Shown here: piece after piece, positions 58,850-64,000 of the stretch
Layout: each line of letters starts with the position of its first letter
Position numbering within the stretch: the first letter of the stretch is position 1
From: Streptomyces sp. NRRL F-2580
Lineage (GTDB): Bacteria; Actinomycetota; Actinomycetes; Streptomycetales; Streptomycetaceae
Direction of reading: 5' to 3'
Assembly: GCF_000720115.1 (NCBI RefSeq)
Contig: NZ_JOIR01000002.1
Span: 124,001 to 188,000 of the forward strand
Length of the DNA stretch: 64,000 bases
Notes under the pieces: generated by a model
What the model saw: the letters and a program-made list of their open reading frames with translations, nothing else
Databases searched by the model: none
What the model was told of the DNA's origin: nothing
Made by a program: the position numbers and the translations under genes

Positions 58850-60034
58850 TTACCGCAGGACCAGGGCCGCGGCCTGTCCGTCGTCGTCGGTCGTCAGGAC
58901 CAGGGCGGGGCCGCCCGCCCGCTCGCGCGGGACGTCCGAAGCCGCGAGGGCGGGCAGGCCGGGGTCCCGACCGGCCAGGCCCGCCGTGGGCGGGACGCGC
59001 CCGTCGGCCAGGGTCCGCGCGGTCAGCGCCACTTGCAGCAGGGTGCCGGCGCCCGCGCAGTCCCCGAGGGCGCCGAAGGGGCTGTAGACGGCGGCCCCGG
59101 AGCCGACGGCGCCGTGCACGGCGAAGGCCTCCGCGCGGTCGGTGTGCCGGGCGCCGGCGGCGGAGGAGCAGACCACGGACAGCTCCCCGGGCCGCACGCC
59201 GGCGTCGGCCAGCGCCGCCGCGATCGCGGGAGCGGCGGCGCTCCCGCCGTCCGCCCCGCCCCGCAGGACGCTCAGGCCCGCGATCTCCGCGTGCACCCGG
59301 GCACCCCGGGCCCGGGCCCGCGCGGTGTCCTCGACGACGAGCACCACGGCCGCCTCACCGGGCGGGGCGCCGGCGCGGTCCGCGGCGAACGGCCGGGGGG
59401 CCCGCGCCGGCCCGCCGGCGAGCCGCAGCGGATCCAGGACGTCCACGGCCGCCACGAGCACGGCCTCCGCCTGCCCCGTACGGATGTGGTCGGCGGCGAC
59501 GGCCAGGGCGTGGGCCCCCGAGCAGCGCCCGGCGGTGACCGTGAGGATGCTGCCCTGCGCACCGGAGGCCATGGACAGGTCCGAGGCCGCGGCGTTCAGG
59601 CTGCCCTGCGGGCCGGCATACGGACTGACCAGCTCGGGGCCCAGGGTCAGGCCGTCGCGCATCACCGTCAGGTACCCCGACAGGCCGCCGGCGGCGGTGC
59701 CCAGCACGACGGCGGTCTCCTCCGGGCCGGGCGTCGTGGCCGGCTCGAACCCGGCGTCCCGCCAGGCGAGCATCCCGACCCGGGAGACCAGCAGGGACTC
59801 CCGGCTCAGCGCCCGCAGCCGCTTGCGGCCGAAGGCCGGCACGTCGGGCAGGTCGTCGGCGAGCGCACCGGAAAGGGCCCGCACCGGACCCGGGTACAGG
59901 CCGTCGGTGGCGGCCGTCTCCGTGAAACCGGTCCGGCCGGCCAGCAGCGCCTCCCAGGTCGCGTCGAGGCTGCCGCCGAGCGGACTGGCCAGGGCCATGC
60001 CGGTGACGGCGGCCGTGGGGCCGTGCGGGCTCAT
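58850..60034 (-). CDS. KS-beta / chain-length-factor-like ketosynthase homologue, catalytically dead
   Basis: 394 aa from ATG 60034, overlapping the KS-alpha stop (ATGA). It has the thiolase-fold landmarks GMALASPLGGS and VLGTAAGGLSGY, but the nucleophile region is TAGRCSGAH (167-175), where Arg falls at the usual Cys position, the HGTGT motif is replaced by SSAAGARHTD, and the second His (GHxxGA) is FGALGDCAGAG. It therefore cannot condense on its own and is best read as the beta subunit of a heterodimer with the preceding KS, setting chain length. Sequence is divergent from classical aromatic CLFs. Confidence 0.85.
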   Translation of the reverse strand: MSPHGPTAAVTGMALASPLGGSLDATWEALLAGRTGFTETAATDGLYPGPVRALSGALADDLPDVPAFGRKRLRALSRESLLVSRVGMLAWRDAGFEPATTPGPEETAVVLGTAAGGLSGYLTVMRDGLTLGPELVSPYAGPQGSLNAAASDLSMASGAQGSILTVTAGRCSGAHALAVAADHIRTGQAEAVLVAAVDVLDPLRLAGGPARAPRPFAADRAGAPPGEAAVVLVVEDTARARARGARVHAEIAGLSVLRGGADGGSAAAPAIAAALADAGVRPGELSVVCSSAAGARHTDRAEAFAVHGAVGSGAAVYSPFGALGDCAGAGTLLQVALTARTLADGRVPPTAGLAGRDPGLPALAASDVPRERAGGPALVLTTDDDGQAAALVLR

Positions 60035-61320
60035 CGTGCGCTCCCCGCGGTGCTCGTGACGGTGCTGGTCGCCGTGCGCGTGGCCGTGCGCGTGGCGCTG
60101 TCCATGCGGGTGAAGACGGTGCACGCCGTGTTGCCGCCGAAGCCGAAGGCGTTGTTGACGGCCACGCGCACCGGGGTCTCGCGCGCCGCCCCGCGCACGA
60201 CGTCCACGTCGCACTCCGGGTCGAGGTCGACCAGGTTGGCCGTCGGCGGGATCACTCCGTCGCGCAGCGCCAGTACGCACGCCACCGCCTCGATGGCGCT
60301 CGCCGCGCCCTGGGTGTGCCCGAGCGCCCCTTTCAGCGAGGTCACGGCGGGCGTCCGCGGGCCGAAGACCGCCCGCAGGGCCTGCGCCTCGATCCGGTCG
60401 TTGGAGGGGGTGCCGGTGCCGTGCGCGCTGACGTGGTCGACGCGGTCGGGGGAGATCCCGGCCCGCTCCAGCGCCCGCAGCATCGAACGGCGGGCGCCGC
60501 TGCCCTCGGGGTGCGGGGCCGTCATGTGGTGGGCGTCGGACGCCGAGGCCCAGCCCGCCAGTTCGGCGTGGATGTGCGCGCCGCGGCGGCGGGCGTGCTC
60601 GTACGACTCCAGGACCAGGGCGGCGGCCCCCTCGGAGACCACGAGCCCGGCGCGGGCCCGGTCGAAGGGCCGCAGGAAGTCGGGGGCGAGGGAACGCAGG
60701 CTGGCGAACATCATCATGATGCCGCTCGACAGCTCGTCGACCCCGCCGGCGATCATCACGTCGGCGCGGCCCGCCCGGATGGTGTCCGCGGCGTGGGCCA
60801 GCGCGCTGTTGCCCGAGGCGCAGGCCGTGGCGACCGCGAGGCCCGGTCCGAGGAAGCCGAGGTCGCGGGCGACCGCGGCCACGAGGTCCGGCGCCGGCCG
60901 TCCCGCGCCGTGCGGGGCCGCGGCGGGCTCCGCACCGCGGTGGAAGGCGGTGACGGCCGGTTCCAGCCCGGCCCGGCCGCCGAGGAGCGTGCCCAGGCAG
61001 ACACCGGCCCGGTACGGGTCCCCGGTCCACCGGGGGATGCCGGCGTCGGCCGCCGCGGCCGACGCGGCGGCCGTGGCGAGCCGCAGGCTGCGGTCACCGG
61101 CGGCGCGCGGCGCGTCGAAGCCGGCGACCTCGCCGGCGAGCCTCGCCGGGAAGTCCGCCGCGTCGGCGCGGCGCAGCGGGCCCGTGCCGACCACTCCGCG
61201 GACCGCCGCGTCCCAGAACCCCTCCACGGTCGTGCCGATCGGCGTGAGCACGCCGAGCCCGGTCACGACGACCCGTACGGGCCCTGTCCGCGCCGCCGTC
61301 GTCGCTGCCGTCGTTGCCAT
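60031..61320 (-). CDS. Beta-ketoacyl-ACP synthase (KS-alpha, FabF-like)
   Basis: 429 aa from ATG 61320 (GAGGGGGCGCG upstream). Complete FabF-type enzyme: Cys167 in TACASGNSAL, His300 in SAHGTGTPSND, Lys330 and His335 in KGALGHTQGAA, and the C-terminal NNAFGFGGNT. The last 20 residues are a Thr-Ala/Thr repeat from a simple DNA repeat. It is coupled to the dead KS-beta and forms the elongating enzyme of a type II system with the ACP, FabG and enoyl reductase encoded upstream in the operon. Confidence 0.94.
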   Translation of the reverse strand: MATTAATTAARTGPVRVVVTGLGVLTPIGTTVEGFWDAAVRGVVGTGPLRRADAADFPARLAGEVAGFDAPRAAGDRSLRLATAAASAAAADAGIPRWTGDPYRAGVCLGTLLGGRAGLEPAVTAFHRGAEPAAAPHGAGRPAPDLVAAVARDLGFLGPGLAVATACASGNSALAHAADTIRAGRADVMIAGGVDELSSGIMMMFASLRSLAPDFLRPFDRARAGLVVSEGAAALVLESYEHARRRGAHIHAELAGWASASDAHHMTAPHPEGSGARRSMLRALERAGISPDRVDHVSAHGTGTPSNDRIEAQALRAVFGPRTPAVTSLKGALGHTQGAASAIEAVACVLALRDGVIPPTANLVDLDPECDVDVVRGAARETPVRVAVNNAFGFGGNTACTVFTRMDSATRTATRTATSTVTSTAGSAR

Positions 61321-61332
61321 CAACGCGCCCCC

Positions 61333-62079
61333 TCAGTTGCTGATGCCGCCATCGACCCGGATCACTTGCCCCGTGATGTAGGCGGCGCGCTCGGACGAGA
61401 GGAAGGCGACGGTGTCGGCCACTTCCCGCGCGGTGCCGATCCGGCCGAGCGGGATCTTGGCGAGGACGCCCGCGCGGGCCTTCGCCGTCATTCCCCCGGT
61501 CATGTCCGTGGCGATCAGGCCGGGCGCGACGACGTTGGCGCGGATGCCGAACCGGGCCACTTCCTTGGACAGCGACTTGGTGAAGCCGATGATCCCGGCC
61601 TTGGCGGCCGCGTAGTTGGCCTGCGTGGCGCTGCCGCGCACCCCGGCCACGGACGACAGGGTGACGATGCTGCCCCGGCCCTGCTTCATGAGGGCGAAGA
61701 CCGCCGCGCGGCACACGTGGTAGGTGCCGGTGAGGTTGGTGTCGACGACGCTGTTCCAGGCGTCCGCGTCCATCGTGACCAGCGGGCCGTCGTGGACGAT
61801 GCCCGCACTGGTGACGAGTGCGTCGATCTCCCCGAGCCGCTCCTGCGTCCGGTCCAGGAAGGCGCGTACGGCCTCCGCGTCCGTCACGTCCACCGGCGCG
61901 TCGAAGACCCGGCCCCCGTGCTCGGCGGCGAGGCGTTCGACCGCGTCGGCGTCCGCGGGCCGGGAGCGGTAGCAGTAGGCGACGTCGTAGCCGTCGGAGA
62001 GGAACCGCTCCACGACGGCCCGGCCGATCCCGCGCGATCCGCCGGTGACCACGGCGACCTTGCGGCCGTCCTGCGGCAT
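61333..62079 (-). CDS. 3-oxoacyl-ACP reductase (FabG-like SDR)
   Basis: 248 aa from ATG 62079, whose A is shared with the ACP stop (TGATG). Classical SDR with TGGSRGIG (12-19), N-x-S-A-G-type SAGI, Ser142/143, Tyr156 and Lys160 (NYAAAKAG), and the C-terminal ITGQVIRVDGG. It reduces beta-ketoacyl-ACP to the hydroxyacyl form with NADPH. It is the type II ketoreductase of the cluster. No dedicated dehydratase gene is seen between here and the window end, so the DH step must come from the type I module, an outside gene, or primary FAS. Confidence 0.94.
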   Translation of the reverse strand: MPQDGRKVAVVTGGSRGIGRAVVERFLSDGYDVAYCYRSRPADADAVERLAAEHGGRVFDAPVDVTDAEAVRAFLDRTQERLGEIDALVTSAGIVHDGPLVTMDADAWNSVVDTNLTGTYHVCRAAVFALMKQGRGSIVTLSSVAGVRGSATQANYAAAKAGIIGFTKSLSKEVARFGIRANVVAPGLIATDMTGGMTAKARAGVLAKIPLGRIGTAREVADTVAFLSSERAAYITGQVIRVDGGISN

Positions 62080-62339
62080 CACGCGGTCCCGAGCTTTTCG
62101 GCCAGCAGCTCGTGCACGACCTTGAGGGAGCGCATCAGCTGGAGGTTCGACTCGTCCATCTTCACGCCGTACTTGCGCTCCAGGGTCACGAGGATCTCCA
62201 GCGCGAGCAGGGAGTCGACGTCCAGGTCCTCCCTGAAGTCGGCGGTGTCGGTGACCTCGGAGGCCTCGACGTCCAGGATGTCCGCGATGGTGGAGCGGAG
62301 TTCCTCGATGTCCACGGCGGTGCCGGTCTGCTCGGGCAT
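62079..62339 (-). CDS. Acyl carrier protein (minus strand, type II set)
   Basis: 86 aa from ATG 62339 (AGGAGAG upstream). DLDVDSLLALEILV contains the phosphopantetheine Ser43. The C-terminal helix ends LLAEKLGTA. It is translationally coupled to the FabG gene and separated from the enoyl-reductase-like gene by 60 bp, so it is the carrier of the type II enzymes. It differs clearly from the plus-strand ACP, which suggests distinct partners. Confidence 0.94.
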   Translation of the reverse strand: MPEQTGTAVDIEELRSTIADILDVEASEVTDTADFREDLDVDSLLALEILVTLERKYGVKMDESNLQLMRSLKVVHELLAEKLGTA

Positions 62340-62399
62340 GATCGTTCTCTCCTGGGGTGGAGTGGGGTGGGATGTGCGGGTGCGGGTGCGGGACGGTGG

Positions 62400-63194
62400 T
62401 CAGACGAGGCCTTCGCCGCCGTCGACGTCGATGACGTTCCCGGTGATCCACGACGAGTCGGTGGCCGAGAGCATGACGACGGCCTCGGCGACGTCCTCCG
62501 GAACGGTGAGCCGGCCGTGCGGGTTCGACTCGGTGGCGTACCGGGCCAGTCCGTCGCTGCCGGGGATGCGCAGCAGCGCCGGGGTGAGGGTCAGGCCGGC
62601 GCGCAGGGCGTTCACCGAGACGCCGGAGGGGGCCAGTTCGACGGCCAGCTGGCGCACGTGCGAGGCCAGGGCGGACTTGGCGGCCGACACCGCGCCGTAG
62701 CTGGGCATCACCCGGCCGTCGCCGCGGCTGGTGAGCGCGAACACCTTGGCGCCGCGCGGCAGCAGCCCGGCCACGTACAGGTCGCGCACCCAGTAGACGA
62801 GGCTGTGGCCCATGACGTCGACGGTCATGTCCATCTGCCGGGGGGTGATGACCTCCTCCTGGCCCTCCTGGGGGAGGAAGGGCAGCAGGCTGCCGAAGGC
62901 GAGGGAGTGCAGCAGGACCCGTACGCCCTCGGGCCCGGCCAGCCCGGCGAGCAGCGGCACCAGCTCGGCGCGGGTCTGCTTGCTCGCGGCGTTGCGGTTG
63001 TGGAAGGAAACCCGCACGCCCGTGGCGCGCAGCTCCTCTACCAGCTCGTCGACTTCCTCCTGCTGGGCCGCCGTGCCGAAGTGGACGCCGAAGACGTTCG
63101 CGCCCTCCTTGGCCATGGCCCGCGCGGTGGCCCGGCCCATGCCGCTGGAGGCGCCCAGGATCAGGCACCAGGAGCCCTTGAGGGAAGTCAGCAT
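62400..63194 (-). CDS. Enoyl-ACP reductase-like SDR (FabI/FabL type)
   Basis: 264 aa from ATG 63194 (GAGAGG 5 nt upstream; GTG 63200 is an alternative). LILGASSGMGRATA is the nucleotide-binding turn. HSLAFG (96-101) parallels the FabI HSIAF motif, and the active site reads TSRGDGRVMPSY with Tyr166 and Lys173, spaced Y-x6-K as in enoyl-ACP reductases rather than Y-x3-K of ketoreductases. It should reduce trans-2-enoyl-ACP, giving saturated chains. It lies between the third KS and the ACP in the same operon. Confidence 0.85.
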   Translation of the reverse strand: MLTSLKGSWCLILGASSGMGRATARAMAKEGANVFGVHFGTAAQQEEVDELVEELRATGVRVSFHNRNAASKQTRAELVPLLAGLAGPEGVRVLLHSLAFGSLLPFLPQEGQEEVITPRQMDMTVDVMGHSLVYWVRDLYVAGLLPRGAKVFALTSRGDGRVMPSYGAVSAAKSALASHVRQLAVELAPSGVSVNALRAGLTLTPALLRIPGSDGLARYATESNPHGRLTVPEDVAEAVVMLSATDSSWITGNVIDVDGGEGLV

Positions 63195-63203
63195 GTGCAC
63201 CTC

Positions 63204-64000
63204 TCAGTTGGTGGGTTCGGGGGTGTGCGCCGCGGCGAGCGCCACGTTGCCCGCGCGGGAGGCGACGACGACCAGCCGGGTGCCGCCGCCCGCCGGGAGG
63301 GGGCGCTCGGCCAGCCGGACCACGGGGGCGAGCGACCCGGCCCGCGCCCCGGACCGCTGGACGGACACCGGGGCGCGGCCGGCGCACCAGGCGCGCAGCA
63401 CGCGGGCGACCGTGTCCCCGACGGGCGAGGGGTCGGCCAGCAGCTCGACCTCGTACGGGGCCGGGCCGCTCGCGCAGAGGGCGTCCAGTGCCTCCCGCAC
63501 GGAGTCCTCCGCCCGCCCGCGGCCGTCGGCCCCGGACAGCGCCGGCGGCGGGAGGAAGCGCAGTACGGTCCGCAGCACCGCGCCGCCGGCCGGTACGGGC
63601 CCGCCCGCCGGACGCAGCACGAGCAGCGCGGCGCCCGCTTCGGGCTCGGCGTCGCCGGGGCGGGGGTCGGGCGCCTCGGCGGCTCCGGCCAGCACCACGG
63701 CGCCGCGGCCCGCGGCCAGTTCGAGTGCGGCCAGGTGAAGGGCCTCGACCCCGGCCACCCGCGGTGAGGTCACCGTCAGGTTGAAGCCCTTGAGCACGTG
63801 CTCGGTCGACAGGCGGGCGGCGACGAGGTTGACCGAGAAGTACGGCACGCTCATCGGGCTCAGGGCCCCGGCCCCCTCGCGGCGGACCGTCTCCTCGATG
63901 CCGGCGTGCAGGGCCGCCACGGCGCTGTTGGTGCCGACGACGGCGCCGCGGAGCTCCGGGGCGTGCCGGCCGGCCTCCTGACCGGACGCCTCCAGGGCCG
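63204..64000 (-). CDS. Third ketosynthase-like protein, degenerate active site (partial)
   Basis: At least 265 codons; the 5' end is beyond the window. It has VVGTNSAVAALHAGI, SPMSVPYFSVNLVAARLS and LTVTSPRVAGVEALHLAALEL, which follow the KS pattern, but the residues at the nucleophile turn are TSPRVAG with no Cys, and no HGTGT or GHxxGA histidines are found in the remaining 150 residues. Stop and next start are 9 bp apart, so it is in the operon. It may be a structural, priming or chain-length partner, reminiscent of extra KS proteins in aryl-polyene and other reducing type II systems. Confidence 0.8.
   Translation of the reverse strand, partial: ALEASGQEAGRHAPELRGAVVGTNSAVAALHAGIEETVRREGAGALSPMSVPYFSVNLVAARLSTEHVLKGFNLTVTSPRVAGVEALHLAALELAAGRGAVVLAGAAEAPDPRPGDAEPEAGAALLVLRPAGGPVPAGGAVLRTVLRFLPPPALSGADGRGRAEDSVREALDALCASGPAPYEVELLADPSPVGDTVARVLRAWCAGRAPVSVQRSGARAGSLAPVVRLAERPLPAGGGTRLVVVASRAGNVALAAAHTPEPTN

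Noticed and set aside
53318..61381. Very long open frame (2687 codons) on the plus strand across the polyketide genes
   Set aside because: It is antisense to PKS, KS-beta and KS-alpha genes with intact catalytic motifs; long stop-free shadows are expected at this GC bias and its translation is Gly/Arg/Gln-rich without domains.

Overview
The window is a chromosomal segment of a Streptomyces-like actinomycete. The evidence is very high GC with strong third-position GC bias, GTG/TTG starts, 4-bp start/stop overlaps, DUF397/XRE (Scr1/Scr2-type) modules, a fused FO synthase for coenzyme F420, a SARP regulator and modular polyketide genes. From memory, not from a search, the block D-Ala-D-Ala carboxypeptidase / GPP34 / scr1 / scr2 near an FO synthase resembles the SCO4429-SCO4442 region of S. 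coelicolor, so the left two thirds look like conserved core and the right third like an accessory biosynthetic cluster.

Layout. 1-3.6 kb: LLM flavin oxidoreductase (partial), N-acyl-D-amino-acid deacylase and aldehyde dehydrogenase, a small catabolic operon ending at a perfect hairpin. 3.6-15.5 kb: mixed housekeeping genes: unknown protein, lipoprotein, APC permease, two small secreted proteins, a DDN-like F420 enzyme with an NmrA-type reductase divergent from an HxlR regulator, a VOC protein, a DUF397/XRE/anti-sigma-like ATPase module and an F420-dependent LLM enzyme. 15.5-21.7 kb: ADP-ribosylglycohydrolase with a huge Ala/Gly/Pro extension, a decayed tyrosine phosphatase gene, FO synthase and an SDR. 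22-28.1 kb: a minus-strand RHS polymorphic-toxin operon (SseB-like, WXG-like partner, 1521-aa RHS protein with an Ntox28-like tip, CdiI_2-like immunity gene). 28.3-38.5 kb: aminotransferase, EthD-like protein, scr2/scr1, GPP34, a D-Ala-D-Ala carboxypeptidase with repeated ADSERTAVFR boxes and a large membrane protein. 39.2-41.7 kb: orphan sensor kinase, DDN-hemerythrin fusion, tRNA-Arg(CCT). 42.2-46.7 kb: an island of secreted proteins containing a duplicated two-gene cassette (four-Cys lipoprotein plus I36-like protein).

47.7-64 kb (running off the edge): a biosynthetic cluster mixing type I and type II polyketide logic. The plus strand carries a SARP activator, a type II thioesterase and an ACP. 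The minus strand carries a PlsC acyltransferase, a KS-only protein whose AT is replaced by linker sequence, one fully reducing type I module (KS-AT-DH-ER-KR-ACP), a KS-alpha/KS-beta pair whose beta subunit has lost its catalytic residues, a FabG-type KR, an ACP, an enoyl-ACP-reductase-like SDR (Y-x6-K) and a third degenerate KS cut by the window end. The simplest reading is that the type II set builds a reduced acyl chain that is extended by the type I module and then transferred or released. The product is not recognisable from sequence alone.

Simple hexanucleotide repeats encoding VP, TA, TG, DAGP or GHGPA runs recur throughout, both inside genes and just after stop codons.
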